64,000 bases of DNA from Phocaeicola faecalis. GTDB lineage: Bacteria > Bacteroidota > Bacteroidia > Bacteroidales > Bacteroidaceae. Shown here one piece after another: positions 42,204-51,521 of the stretch. The stretch is from positions 1 to 64,000 of the forward strand of contig NZ_JADNRM010000020.1 in NCBI RefSeq assembly GCF_021730445.1, given 5' to 3'. The notes below the pieces were generated by a model that saw only the letters and a list, made by a program, of their open reading frames with translations, did no database searches and had not been told where the DNA came from. Both the position numbers and the translations under genes were made by a program. Numbering within the stretch: position 1 is the stretch's first letter; every line of letters begins with the position of its first letter.

Positions 42204-43235
42204 ATGAAACAGTTATCTTTACTTCTCGTATTGACAGCATTACTGACAGCCTGCACCACCGAGATAGGGCCTGTCACTACCAATGAGCCGAAAAAACTCA
42301 TTATCAATGCAATTCTCAGCACTGACAAAGTGGAGAATGCCATTTATCTGAATTCAACCGACCGTGTAAATCCTGAAATAGTAAAAAACGGAATCATCAG
42401 ATTATACATCAACGGAGAACTGTCCGAAACGATAGATGAATGTAAGTATAATCCTTTATATAATGACAGAGACAGCTATTCCGACTATTACTATCCGGTG
42501 CACAGCCGTTTTCAAAGTGGCGACAACGTACGTTTGGAGGTCGAAACCAAAGACGGTCATTTCAGAGCGGAAGCAGAAACCAATGTTTATGAAAATTTGA
42601 AAATAGCCGGTTTGGATACCACTCATATAACGACATCCGGCATATATTCATGGATTGGTACAGCTATACGCCTCAAAGTAAAACTGGAGGCTCCCATGTC
42701 CGAAAAGAAACAACCCCATTACTACCGCGTCCATTTAAAAGAAGATTGCACGTACCGGCTCACCAATAAGGAAACCCTGAAGGACTCCATTGCACAATCC
42801 AACTACTGGAATTCTCCAGCTTATTACTATGATATCGCTTTGATGGATGGCAAGCCGGGAGATTTGAACAATAATGACTTTGACATCACTATCCTGCCTA
42901 CTACCAGGAATGACTACAGAGTATTTAGTGACATATACTTCAACGACAGGAAATATACAATGGATTTAAGTATCTTCCCCGGTGCCTGGTTTGACGGCCT
43001 AGTCTATCATATCCGTCATGCCACCGTTCGTGAGACACTCCATTTTTATGCCATTTCCCAAGAAGAATATCTGTATCTGCGTGCATTGTCCGCCCACAAC
43101 GAACATGACAGCAGTGACCCTTTCGAAAATCCTGTTATCTTCCCCAGCAACGTAAAAGGAGGCATCGGCATCTTTGCCATCGAAAACCCGACCGAATACC
43201 CTTTTGACGCTTTCGATAAAGATATCGCGGAGTAA
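42204..43235 (+). CDS. DUF4249 lipoprotein, partner of the TonB receptor
   Basis: This 343-residue lipoprotein has signal LVLTALLTACTT (Cys at about residue 17). The beta-rich DUF4249 body follows (KKLIINAILSTDK, IIRLYINGELSET, YYPVHSRFQSGDNVRLEVETKDG, EYLYLRALSAHNE, VFPSNVKGGIGIFAIENPT-like end). DUF4249 genes regularly follow TonB receptors of this type and probably act as surface-exposed partners, though the ligand is unknown. It starts 6 bases after the receptor. Confidence 0.88.
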   Translation: MKQLSLLLVLTALLTACTTEIGPVTTNEPKKLIINAILSTDKVENAIYLNSTDRVNPEIVKNGIIRLYINGELSETIDECKYNPLYNDRDSYSDYYYPVHSRFQSGDNVRLEVETKDGHFRAEAETNVYENLKIAGLDTTHITTSGIYSWIGTAIRLKVKLEAPMSEKKQPHYYRVHLKEDCTYRLTNKETLKDSIAQSNYWNSPAYYYDIALMDGKPGDLNNNDFDITILPTTRNDYRVFSDIYFNDRKYTMDLSIFPGAWFDGLVYHIRHATVRETLHFYAISQEEYLYLRALSAHNEHDSSDPFENPVIFPSNVKGGIGIFAIENPTEYPFDAFDKDIAE

Positions 43236-43249
43236 TTCTCATAAAAGAC

Positions 43250-43298
43250 ATTTGCCATATCGGACGGTGATTTTGTTCACCTTCCTGATATGGCAAAT
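43250..43298. terminator. Bidirectional hairpin between convergent genes
   Basis: ATTTGCCATATC (43250-43261) pairs with GATATGGCAAAT (43287-43298), enclosing a smaller GGTGA/TCACC stem. It separates the DUF4249 gene from glmM, which converge here. A T run is lacking, so its terminator strength is uncertain. Confidence 0.6.
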
Positions 43299-43321
43299 GC
43301 ATATAGGGACTATATTATCTC

Positions 43322-44710
43322 TTATTTAGCCAAGCTATAAACAACGTCCATAATCTTTTGTCCGATTTCATCAGCAGCCTCCATAGTAGATGCCTCCGAA
43401 TAAACACGGATAATCGGTTCGGTGTTACTCTTGCGCAAGTGCACCCATTTATCGGGGAAGTCAATCTTCACACCGTCAATGTCATTGATTTCTTCGTCTT
43501 TATACAGTTCTTTCACCTTCGCCAAAATTGCATCCACATCTGTCTCAGGAGTCAGGTCGATACGGTTCTTCGCAATAAAGTAAGGAGGATAAGAAGCACG
43601 CAGTTCGCTCACTTTCTTTCCTTCGTGTGCCAGATGGCTCAAGAACAATGCAATACCTACCAATGCATCACGTCCGCAATGGCTTTCCGGATAGATAACT
43701 CCACCATTACCTTCACCACCGATTACTGCATTTGTGGCTTTCATCTTCGCTACCACATTTACTTCACCTACGGCAGAAGCATTATATTCGCAACCATATT
43801 TGCGGGTTACATCACGCAAAGCACGAGTAGAGCTCAAATTGGAAACTGTATTTCCCGGAGTATGTTTCAATACATAATCGGCAACGGTTACCAATGTATA
43901 TTCCTCACCATACATTTTTCCGTCTTCACAAATCATAGCCAGACGGTCAACGTCAGGGTCAACAACAAAAGCCACATCACAACCGCCTTTTGCCATCAGC
44001 CCCATGATATCTCCCAAGTTCTTTTCAAGAGGCTCGGGATTATGCTGGAAGTTCCCCGTCGGTTCACAATATAGTTTCTCTACATGTTTCACACCAAGAC
44101 GTTCCAATAATTCGGGAAGAATAATTCCTCCTACAGAGTTTACGCAGTCAATAGCTACATGGAAATCAGCCTTGCGGATAGCCTCCACGTCAACCAACTT
44201 CAATGCCAACACACTGTCAATATGCTTTTGATTGTAAGTATTGTCTTCACGATAGCTTCCTAAATGGTCTACATCGGCAAAATCAAATTCTTCAGCCTCA
44301 GCAATACGAAGGACTTCATTTCCTTCTTCCTTATTCAGGAACTCACCTTTTTCATTCAGTAGTTTCAGGGCATTCCATTGTTTGGGATTATGGCTCGCAG
44401 TCAGAATAATACCTCCACACGCACCTTCCATAGTGACAGCCAATTCGGTTGTCGGAGTAGAAGCCAAACCGATGTTTACCACATCGAAGCCCATTCCCAT
44501 CAAGGTTCCGCATACCACGTTCTTTACCATCTCACCGGAGATGCGGGCATCGCGTCCTACTACAATTTTATTACTCTTTACAGTCGTTGTTTGACGTATC
44601 AGCGTTGCATAAGCTGATGTGAATTTTACAATATCCAGCGGGTTCAAACCTTCCCCCGCATGGCCACCGATAGTGCCACGGATACCTGAGATTGATTTAA
44701 TTAGTGTCAT
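43322..44710 (-). CDS. glmM: Phosphoglucosamine mutase GlmM (phosphohexomutase)
   Basis: This 462-residue alpha-D-phosphohexomutase converts glucosamine-6-phosphate to glucosamine-1-phosphate for UDP-GlcNAc synthesis. It has ISGIRGTIGG at the start, the phosphoserine loop GGIILTASHNPKQWNALK, the metal loop DPDVDRLAMI, the sugar loop GGEGNGGVIYPE and the phosphate-binding RKSNTEPIIRVYSE. Phosphomannomutase activity in this superfamily cannot be excluded. Its start overlaps the upstream DUF4827 stop by 4 bases. Confidence 0.9.
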   Translation of the reverse strand: MTLIKSISGIRGTIGGHAGEGLNPLDIVKFTSAYATLIRQTTTVKSNKIVVGRDARISGEMVKNVVCGTLMGMGFDVVNIGLASTPTTELAVTMEGACGGIILTASHNPKQWNALKLLNEKGEFLNKEEGNEVLRIAEAEEFDFADVDHLGSYREDNTYNQKHIDSVLALKLVDVEAIRKADFHVAIDCVNSVGGIILPELLERLGVKHVEKLYCEPTGNFQHNPEPLEKNLGDIMGLMAKGGCDVAFVVDPDVDRLAMICEDGKMYGEEYTLVTVADYVLKHTPGNTVSNLSSTRALRDVTRKYGCEYNASAVGEVNVVAKMKATNAVIGGEGNGGVIYPESHCGRDALVGIALFLSHLAHEGKKVSELRASYPPYFIAKNRIDLTPETDVDAILAKVKELYKDEEINDIDGVKIDFPDKWVHLRKSNTEPIIRVYSEASTMEAADEIGQKIMDVVYSLAK

Positions 44711-45339
44711 CGTCCTAATTGATAAGTTATTTCATAGTAACAAGGATAAACGTAAGCAGAAGCGTTCTTTTGTCCCTCGCTATGGGGAACAATCAATCTT
44801 ACTTTTGCGCGGCCGGATATTTCGCGACCGGCCCTGATATAATTAAACGGAACCAGCCAACCACTGGGAACAAACGTGCTGCTATATACAGAGGCCATTT
44901 GTCCTGTAGTGAAAGAGGCCGAAAAATTCTTTCCCGACTTAGTCAACATAAATTCATCGGGGTGTGGTGCAAGATTACCAATGGTATTCAAAGATAAAGT
45001 GTCGCCTGTTCCATCTGCCGTTATCTGCTCTTCTACATAACGGGCCAGCACTTCATAACGTCCGTCTTTCAGAACATCCCCATTTCCTTTTTCCACAATT
45101 TGCATATACACACCATTGTCTGAGAAAAGAACGAACTCATTGTCCTTAACATTCGTAGTTGAGTCTTGTTCCTGAAACTGCTCAAAGCTGATTACCTTGA
45201 TATCTTCCTTCTCAATAAACCGCTTAATAGCTTCTCTTTCCTCTTCCTTCATCTCAGCATAGGTCTTTCCGTTGTTACAAGACTGGAAAACCAATCCTAA
45301 AAGAAACACTGATGTGAACAGTATACTTAATTTCTTCAT
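44707..45339 (-). CDS. DUF4827 lipoprotein
   Basis: This 210-residue protein has a lipoprotein signal (FLLGLVFQSCNNG). The body matches the DUF4827 pattern: EREAIKRFIEKEDIKVISFEQF, YEVLARYVEEQI, FVPSGWLVPFNYI, KVRLIVPHSEGQ. The fold resembles FKBP-type proteins, but an isomerase activity is not shown. It is translationally coupled to glmM, an arrangement conserved in Bacteroides, as I recall. Confidence 0.85.
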   Translation of the reverse strand: MKKLSILFTSVFLLGLVFQSCNNGKTYAEMKEEEREAIKRFIEKEDIKVISFEQFQEQDSTTNVKDNEFVLFSDNGVYMQIVEKGNGDVLKDGRYEVLARYVEEQITADGTGDTLSLNTIGNLAPHPDEFMLTKSGKNFSASFTTGQMASVYSSTFVPSGWLVPFNYIRAGREISGRAKVRLIVPHSEGQKNASAYVYPCYYEITYQLGR

Positions 45340-45362
45340 TCTTATTCTGTTATAATTTCGGG

Positions 45363-45370
45363 CAAAAGTA
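45363..45370 (-). promoter_or_regulatory. -7 element for the DUF4827-glmM operon
   Basis: On the minus strand this reads TACTTTTG (TAnnTTTG), 24 bases before the DUF4827 start codon. It is near the expected position for a short leader. Confidence 0.5.
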
Positions 45371-45422
45371 ATAAATCACCCGCAAACTTTTATATTGTTT
45401 TTAGGCAATTATACTAAAATAA

Positions 45423-46463
45423 CTATTTTTTTGCCAACAATAGCTCTTCATACTTCAATAAAGCCTGTTTAAACAAGTCTATGGCTTCTTCCATCGTGCC
45501 ATAAAACTCACCTCCCGAAGCATTCAAATGCCCGCCTCCGTTGAAAAAATCAGCGGCTACCTTATTACAGGGGAAGGTACCGACCGAACGCAAAGAAACT
45601 TTAATCATATTTTTCTCCGTATCTTCGCGCAAGAAAGCAGAAAAACGCACATTCTTAATAGAAAGGGGAATATTCACAAAACCTTCTGTATCTCCCTTCA
45701 CATATTGAAATTTGCCTTGTTCCTCTTTCGTCAGCCAAATCAATGCCGAATTAAATTCGGGAAAGACCTGCATCTTATCATAAAGCACATACCCCATCAG
45801 GCGCAAGCGTCCTTCGGAATACGTATTATATACTTTGCGGTAAATCTCATCCTTGTCTATACCTTTCGAAAGAAGTTCACCGATGATGAAATAAATTTCC
45901 CGGCTATTCGAATTATAAGTGAAACCGCCCGTATCTGTCATCATTCCTGTATAAATACATTCAGCCCCTTCTTTGGTAATATCTTCAAAATACCCCAAAC
46001 GGCAAATCAAACGGAATACTAGTTCGGAAGTAGAGGAAATGTCGGGATGAGAAATGACAATCCGACAAAAATCGCCGGGATAAAGGTGATGATCTACCAT
46101 CATCTTGCGCCCTTTTGAAGCAGCGACAGCATCCGCCATTGCATCAATACGCGACAGGACATTGAAGTCTAAGCAGCAGATAACATCTGCCTCAGCTATC
46201 AACTTATCGGCAAACTCTTTATATTTATCGTAACGGATGACATCTTTTGCCCCGGGCATCCAACGCAGGAAATCGGGGAAAGCATTGGGCACAATCACAT
46301 TCACAGTCTTCTCTTGCGACTCAAGGAAATGGCATAGCCCCAGTGAAGAACCCATCGCATCTCCATCGGGAGATATATGAGTGACAATTACTATTTTTTC
46401 AGCTCTCTCAAACCATTTCTCTACATGGTCAATATTAGCTTGTGAAATTACTTTTGATAACAT
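45423..46463 (-). CDS. DHH-family phosphoesterase (NrnA-like)
   Basis: This 346-residue DHH/DHHA1 protein degrades short oligoribonucleotides and/or dephosphorylates pAp in characterised relatives. Metal motifs are HISPDGDAMGSS, CLDFNVLSR, the DHH itself in MMVDHHLYPGD, and TDTGGF. The DHHA1 end has RSVGTFPCNKVAADFFNGGGHLNASGG. ATG 46463 is chosen because a TATTTTTG -7 element (46496-46489) would place the transcript start after the longer alternative ATG at 46499. Confidence 0.9.
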   Translation of the reverse strand: MLSKVISQANIDHVEKWFERAEKIVIVTHISPDGDAMGSSLGLCHFLESQEKTVNVIVPNAFPDFLRWMPGAKDVIRYDKYKEFADKLIAEADVICCLDFNVLSRIDAMADAVAASKGRKMMVDHHLYPGDFCRIVISHPDISSTSELVFRLICRLGYFEDITKEGAECIYTGMMTDTGGFTYNSNSREIYFIIGELLSKGIDKDEIYRKVYNTYSEGRLRLMGYVLYDKMQVFPEFNSALIWLTKEEQGKFQYVKGDTEGFVNIPLSIKNVRFSAFLREDTEKNMIKVSLRSVGTFPCNKVAADFFNGGGHLNASGGEFYGTMEEAIDLFKQALLKYEELLLAKK

Positions 46464-46488
46464 ATATACTTCTTTTCTTTTGAAATGG

Positions 46489-46496
46489 CAAAAATA
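46489..46496 (-). promoter_or_regulatory. -7 element for the DHH gene
   Basis: On the minus strand this reads TATTTTTG (TAnnTTTG). It lies between the comEC stop and the DHH start and argues for the shorter start at 46463. Confidence 0.5.
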
Positions 46497-46512
46497 CAAA
46501 TTTATTCTTTAT

Positions 46513-48573
46513 TCACAGAAGAATCCGGAAAGAACCTTTCTCTGAAATATCAATATAATCCAAACCCAAGGTCTTACACTCCTCTTTATAGGCTTTTGAT
46601 TTATAATCGCTGAGTGAGGCATCCAAGACTATCTTCTTTATTCGGAACAGTTTTTGCAATGGAGCAATCTTTCCTTTATATCCTTTACACAGATACATAT
46701 AATCAATATTCAACAGATTTGTGGCGGACTTGTTGTGCCAATACCCATCAGTCACCATACAAATATTCATGCCTTTCCAATGGACAATCCCTTCATGACT
46801 CCATACCCTCTTGTCTTCATAGTCGGACAACAGCAGACGGGGTGTCGGCATTTTCTCGCGTCTCCAATAGGTTTCGCCGATGTTTTCCATATAAACATAG
46901 GTGCTGTCCTTCCGGTTTGAATATAAATAAGAGGAATTGTCCGCCTCTATAAAATGGACGGCAGCACAATTATACAGATTATAGAACACTATGGAAGGAG
47001 TGGTTGTATGAGGCAAATGAATATAGAACAATAGTGCCAGAATCACATTTATTCCTGCAAATACCCTGATCAACGCTCTTCTGCACCTGTTAGCCCAATA
47101 GTACAGGCCCAGTATGAAGAGCCCGTAGAACAAGCATACTTCCAACGAAGACAAATACAGCGAATCAATAAAGGCCGAAGGCAATCGGCTGATAGTCCAT
47201 GTACCCCAATTCAAACATTTAATAACTTCTTCCAGCACAAACAGAATGTAATGATGAAGTCCTGCGACCGGTGCAAAGACAAAAGCCAGCAATGCCAAAT
47301 AAATAATAATAGGAATCAATGGTGCAACCAGCAGATTAGCCAATAAAAAGTAAAGAGAGAAACCGGAAAAATAGTACATCACCAATGGGGCCGTACCTAA
47401 TTGTGCCGCCACAGACACTACTGCTATTCCCCAGACATATCTCAAGACACGGTTGCGGATAAACCACAGCCGGTGCAATTCTGTATAACATACCGAAATA
47501 GCCAAGACCGCCATAAAAGAGAGTTGAAAACTCACATCAAACAAATAGAAGGGAGAATATAGCAGCATAGAGAATGCAGCTATTGCCAATATATCCAGAG
47601 GTTGTCCCCTTCTCCGTCCCAGCGCTCTGAGCTCGACCAACATACACATGATAACGGCACGCACCACCGAGGGCATCAGCCCTGCCACAAAAGCAAAACT
47701 CCATAACAACAGCGTGACAACTATCCATCTCAGAATACGCATTGTCTGATTACGGCAAAACGGCCGCAATACACACCCTAACAGAAACCAAAGTATCCCG
47801 ACATGAAGTCCTGACAATGCCAACACATGGCTGATACCCGCCACCGAATAAGACTCCCGTAACTCATCACTCAACTCTTCCTTATATCCCACCGTCAATG
47901 CAGAAAGCACGGCAAACTCCTCTCCTTTGAATCCCCATTTCCGATAATACCCTACAATTTTATCTCTGCAAGCCAAAGCCTGTTGCTTGACGCTGAGCAC
48001 ACGCGGTCGGTCCATGATATGCCAATATCCGGCATACACATACGCCGTACCGCTAATCTGTTTCCGCAACAAATAAGAGGCATAATCAAACTCATACGGA
48101 TTACCTGCGTTATGCGGAGGATGGATTTCACTATAGAACAGGATATGCTCCCCACTTTGCAAGGCTTGCGACAAACTGTCCCTATAAACATATAGCAATA
48201 TCTGCTTATGCTCCGTCTTCACCTTACATACCATCGTTTTCTCCTTAGCCACCGGAGGTTCTAAAACGACACCTTGATACATTTTCTTTTCCGGCACCCA
48301 CTCACAATTTACTTGATTCCACTGTATCTGTGTCACCATACTTCCCAAAACCAGCAGAAACAGACCGACCGTTCCTCCAAAAAGCCACCGATAGCGGTAA
48401 GCGCTTGTCTTCAGCATCCACAGAAGAGCGGCAAAAAGCACAGCCATCACCCCAAAGTGCATGGACAGTAAATTCAAAGACCGAAAGTAAGTGTCGGATA
48501 AAAAAATTCCGACTACCAATGGAATGGTCAGCCGGAATATAGAACAAGGCTTCAAAGCCGAAGATAATCGCAC
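46513..48573 (-). CDS. ComEC/Rec2 family DNA-uptake channel protein
   Basis: This 686-residue polytopic membrane protein has an N-terminal DUF4131 region (about residues 25-170) and the Competence domain (FAVLSALTVGYKEELSDELRESYSVAGISHVLALSGLHVGI, SFMAVLAI). The C-terminal part (from about residue 530) is a weak beta-lactamase-like remnant with no metal-binding motif that I can see. It would form the inner-membrane channel for single-stranded DNA. It lies 10 bases after rpe. Confidence 0.9.
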   Translation of the reverse strand: MRLSSALKPCSIFRLTIPLVVGIFLSDTYFRSLNLLSMHFGVMAVLFAALLWMLKTSAYRYRWLFGGTVGLFLLVLGSMVTQIQWNQVNCEWVPEKKMYQGVVLEPPVAKEKTMVCKVKTEHKQILLYVYRDSLSQALQSGEHILFYSEIHPPHNAGNPYEFDYASYLLRKQISGTAYVYAGYWHIMDRPRVLSVKQQALACRDKIVGYYRKWGFKGEEFAVLSALTVGYKEELSDELRESYSVAGISHVLALSGLHVGILWFLLGCVLRPFCRNQTMRILRWIVVTLLLWSFAFVAGLMPSVVRAVIMCMLVELRALGRRRGQPLDILAIAAFSMLLYSPFYLFDVSFQLSFMAVLAISVCYTELHRLWFIRNRVLRYVWGIAVVSVAAQLGTAPLVMYYFSGFSLYFLLANLLVAPLIPIIIYLALLAFVFAPVAGLHHYILFVLEEVIKCLNWGTWTISRLPSAFIDSLYLSSLEVCLFYGLFILGLYYWANRCRRALIRVFAGINVILALLFYIHLPHTTTPSIVFYNLYNCAAVHFIEADNSSYLYSNRKDSTYVYMENIGETYWRREKMPTPRLLLSDYEDKRVWSHEGIVHWKGMNICMVTDGYWHNKSATNLLNIDYMYLCKGYKGKIAPLQKLFRIKKIVLDASLSDYKSKAYKEECKTLGLDYIDISEKGSFRILL

Positions 48574-48583
48574 CGCCGGATAA

Positions 48584-49237
48584 TCAAAGATTCTTCAACT
48601 TATGAATCATTTCTCCCATATCAGGAGCTTTGAATACCGCATTTCCCGCCACGAGGACATCCGCTCCGGCTTCCACCAGCAGCTTACCGGTTTCCAGATT
48701 CACTCCTCCATCTACTTCTATCAAAGCCTGCGAACCGGTACGGGCTATGAGCTCGCGCAGTTCTCTCACTTTATCCAATGTATGTGTAATGAACTTCTGA
48801 CCTCCGAATCCCGGATTTACACTCATCAGCAAAACCATATCCACATCACAGATTATGTCCGCCAACATAGCAACAGGAGTAGAAGGATTAAGTGTTACAG
48901 CCGCTTTCATGCCTGCATCTTTTATCTGCTGCACCACTCTGTGCAAATGTATGCATGCTTCATAATGTACATTCATCATCATGGTGCCCAAGTCTTTCAC
49001 TTCTTTTATGAACTTCTCAGGGTTGACAATCATCAAATGCACATCCAACGGTTTTTCCGTCAGTTCTGCTACATATTTCAATACGGGAAACCCAAAAGAA
49101 ATATTAGGTACAAACACGCCGTCCATCACGTCAATATGCAACCAATCAGCTTCACTGCGATTGATTTGCTGTATGTCTGCCTGCAGATTAGCAAAATTGG
49201 CAGACAGTAAAGAAGGGGATATTAGAGGTTTAGCCAT
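48584..49237 (-). CDS. rpe: Ribulose-phosphate 3-epimerase
   Basis: This 217-residue TIM barrel interconverts ribulose-5-phosphate and xylulose-5-phosphate. Motifs are ISPSLLSANFANL, the metal-binding HIDVMDGVFVPNISFG, PLDVHLMI, VLLMSVNPGFGGQKF and EVDGGVNLETG, all intact. It has its own -7 element (49272-49279) and is followed closely by comEC. Confidence 0.95.
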   Translation of the reverse strand: MAKPLISPSLLSANFANLQADIQQINRSEADWLHIDVMDGVFVPNISFGFPVLKYVAELTEKPLDVHLMIVNPEKFIKEVKDLGTMMMNVHYEACIHLHRVVQQIKDAGMKAAVTLNPSTPVAMLADIICDVDMVLLMSVNPGFGGQKFITHTLDKVRELRELIARTGSQALIEVDGGVNLETGKLLVEAGADVLVAGNAVFKAPDMGEMIHKLKNL

Positions 49238-49271
49238 AATTCACTGTTCTTATTTCTTAGCATATATGTTG

Positions 49272-49279
49272 CAAAGGTA
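49272..49279 (-). promoter_or_regulatory. -7 element for rpe
   Basis: On the minus strand this reads TACCTTTG, an exact TAnnTTTG match, 35 bases before the rpe start. Confidence 0.6.
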
Positions 49280-49404
49280 CGACAAAAAAATGTGTTTACT
49301 TACGAATATCCGGTAAAATTGCAAATATTACATGAAGCCTGTTTAAATTTTCCTCAATCATAATCTTACAGTTGGCCACTTGACCGGTAAGGCACACTTC
49401 ACAC

Positions 49405-49513
49405 ATATATACGTGCAGGCTTATGCGTACGTACGTGTAGACCGATGCGTATATACGTGTAGGCTGATGCATACGTACGTGTAGACCGATGCGTACGTAT
49501 GTGTAGAAAATGC
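49405..49513 (+). repeat. Tandem array of five 21-22-bp units (ACGTACGTGTAG family)
   Basis: Units begin at 49405, 49427, 49449, 49471 and 49493, with a partial sixth from 49514. They alternate GTACGTACGTGTAGACC and GTATATACGTGTAGGCT cores, each ending GATGC or TATGC. The array fills most of the gap between rpe and the barrel gene. It belongs to the same family as 9891-9996 and 60158-60198. No spacers separate the units, so this is not CRISPR. Confidence 0.88.
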
Positions 49514-49549
49514 GTACGCGCACCCTTATTCTGCCGGCTAGCAGTGAAA

Positions 49550-50818
49550 TTATTTATTCAGAGTAAACCGCACTCCCAATTGAATATTAAAATTAAAAGG
49601 ATGCTCTTTACGAATGGTCTGCCAATTACTGCCGTCATCAAAATAATAAACCACACCGGGCTCAGCATAAATGCCCACCTTATCTGTAATCTTAAACTGT
49701 GCTCCGGCAGCAGCCGACAACGACCATTGCAATGGTTTCACATGAATATTTTCGTTTGTTGCGTCTTTGTCCTGCTTATTCACAATACCCACCTTGTGCA
49801 TCGTGCCCGCAACACACTTTTCAACCATTCCCCCGGCCGAAGCATAGACCTCAAAGCGTTTACTGCTCCACAAACGGCGGTCTACCTTTAAAGGAATTCC
49901 GACATAATGCAAGCGTTGCTCTTCTTCAAAATAAGAATCTTGAGAACCGGAACGTAAGTCAGTGGAAAGCAGAGTATACGTCACCCCTGTCTCAATGCCC
50001 CATTTCTCATCCAACTCAAAACGAAGAGACGCACCGAATGTGACAGGCATATGGTGCTCCACCTTTGTACTATTATCGGCATTCAGATTAGCAAAATAAA
50101 CAGGCTCGGTCACCTCACCTCTGGCTTCCAAAGAAGCATAAGGTGAATTTTTCTTCGGTCCTTTATTCAATGGTGCCAGACTTCCGTATCCCGAATAATT
50201 CATATTGGAAGAAAAAGGAACGTTACCGGTGGAAATGCCGACCGACCACTTCCTGTCTCTTGTCTTCCGGGATGCAGCGTAGGCATAATAATTATTGCGT
50301 CCGGCAGATTTTGCAATCGGTTTCTGCTTGGGCTTCTCTCCTACTGCCTGTTTCGTTTCTTTCTCTTCTTTTTCCGTTGTCTCGGTTTGTTTCTCTTCTA
50401 CCGCTTTTTCAGTCACCGCCTCATTATTATTAAATGCAGATACAGCTTTCTGCATAACAGCCTCCACACGGCCCGCTTTGTTTTGTGCCAATGCCACTGA
50501 GGGAACGATATGTGTCACTGAGGGACGGACAGGAATTACCTCCTCCATATCCGCCGAAGGAGGGAGAGACGCAACCTCAACAGATTTTCTTTCTATATAT
50601 TCTGCCGAAGGAGAATGCCAAAACCATACGGTCACTGACGATATGACCACCAGCACGGCAATTGCTGCTACTGCCTGCCAGCGACGCCACAACGGAATAA
50701 TCTTCGGAGTACCATTAAGCTCCTTCTCCAACTGATTCCAAAGATCAGCAGGAGCCGGTTCGGAATAGTCCTCCATCCGATGGCGTAAATTTTTTATCCA
50801 TTTATCTTTCTCTTCCAT
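49550..50818 (-). CDS. Outer-membrane beta-barrel protein with N-terminal anti-sigma-like region
   Basis: This 422-residue protein has a cytoplasmic N-terminus (KDKWIKNLRHRMEDYSEPAPADLWNQLE), a membrane helix (WQAVAAIAVLVVISSVTVWFW, about residues 46-66) and a low-complexity periplasmic linker rich in Lys, Glu and Gln (about residues 135-170). A C-terminal PorT-like barrel follows (VGISTGNVPFSSNMNYSGYG, KWGIETGVTYTLLS, GIYAEPGVVYYF, NIQLGVRFTLNK). It starts 2 bases after an ECF sigma gene, so the N-terminal part may be its anti-sigma factor, linked across the periplasm to its own barrel (inference). Confidence 0.8.
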   Translation of the reverse strand: MEEKDKWIKNLRHRMEDYSEPAPADLWNQLEKELNGTPKIIPLWRRWQAVAAIAVLVVISSVTVWFWHSPSAEYIERKSVEVASLPPSADMEEVIPVRPSVTHIVPSVALAQNKAGRVEAVMQKAVSAFNNNEAVTEKAVEEKQTETTEKEEKETKQAVGEKPKQKPIAKSAGRNNYYAYAASRKTRDRKWSVGISTGNVPFSSNMNYSGYGSLAPLNKGPKKNSPYASLEARGEVTEPVYFANLNADNSTKVEHHMPVTFGASLRFELDEKWGIETGVTYTLLSTDLRSGSQDSYFEEEQRLHYVGIPLKVDRRLWSSKRFEVYASAGGMVEKCVAGTMHKVGIVNKQDKDATNENIHVKPLQWSLSAAAGAQFKITDKVGIYAEPGVVYYFDDGSNWQTIRKEHPFNFNIQLGVRFTLNK

Positions 50819-50820
50819 TC

Positions 50821-51375
50821 CTATATCCTCTTTCTATAATCATTAATCTTCTTTATAAGTAAACTTTTGGCACGATACAATTGCGATGAAGAGGTATGCT
50901 CCGTTATTCCCAACATCTGAGCTATCTCTTTGTGTCCTTTCTCTTCAAATACGTATAGATTAAAAACGGTTCGGTAGCCTTCCGGCAATTCTTTTATAAA
51001 CTGCATTAATACAGACTGGGGAATCTGTTCCATTGTATCATCGTCCCCATCCACCACGTCAGGCAACTCTTCCACTACAACTTCCTGATTGGCCGAAGAC
51101 TTTTTGCGTAAATAGCCCAAAGCTTCATTTACCATCACACGTGCAAGCCATGCTTTGAGTGACCCTTCTCCTTTGTAGGTAAACTTGTCGAAAGAACGAA
51201 AGATATTCAAGAAACCATCATGCAAAACATCTTGTGCCGTCTCTCTGTCACCAATATAACGAACACAGATAGCCATCAATTGTCCGGCATAACGCTCATA
51301 CAACTGCTTGCGAGCAAGGTTATCTCCCTTACCGCATCGTTTGACCAACTCTGTTTCATTCATTGTTTGTGACAC
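50821..51375 (-). CDS. ECF sigma factor
   Basis: This 184-residue sigma-70 family protein has region 2 (ARKQLYERYAGQLMAICVRYIGDRETAQDVLHDGFLNIFRSFDKF) and region 4 (LPEGYRTVFNLYVFEEKGHKEIAQMLGITEHTSSSQLYRAKSLLIKKI). No FecR gene is near; its likely regulator is the membrane and barrel protein encoded 2 bases downstream. Confidence 0.93.
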   Translation of the reverse strand: MSQTMNETELVKRCGKGDNLARKQLYERYAGQLMAICVRYIGDRETAQDVLHDGFLNIFRSFDKFTYKGEGSLKAWLARVMVNEALGYLRKKSSANQEVVVEELPDVVDGDDDTMEQIPQSVLMQFIKELPEGYRTVFNLYVFEEKGHKEIAQMLGITEHTSSSQLYRAKSLLIKKINDYRKRI

Positions 51376-51402
51376 TATTTTATTCTATAAATGATGAGAC
51401 TG

Positions 51403-51410
51403 CAAAAATA
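51403..51410 (-). promoter_or_regulatory. -7 element for the ECF sigma/barrel operon
   Basis: On the minus strand this reads TATTTTTG (TAnnTTTG), 28 bases before the sigma start codon. No -33 box is clear. Confidence 0.5.
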
Positions 51411-51521
51411 CTGCATTAATGAAGCATATTTTTTTGCTTAAGCAGATTTAACACTTCTAGAAGCAGTAAACACGCAGTCTGTACATTTATGCCATAGAAA
51501 CACTCAAAAAGGAATAATGAA

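Noticed and set aside
49405-49513. CRISPR array
   Set aside because: The 22-bp units are contiguous with no unique spacers and no cas genes are present.
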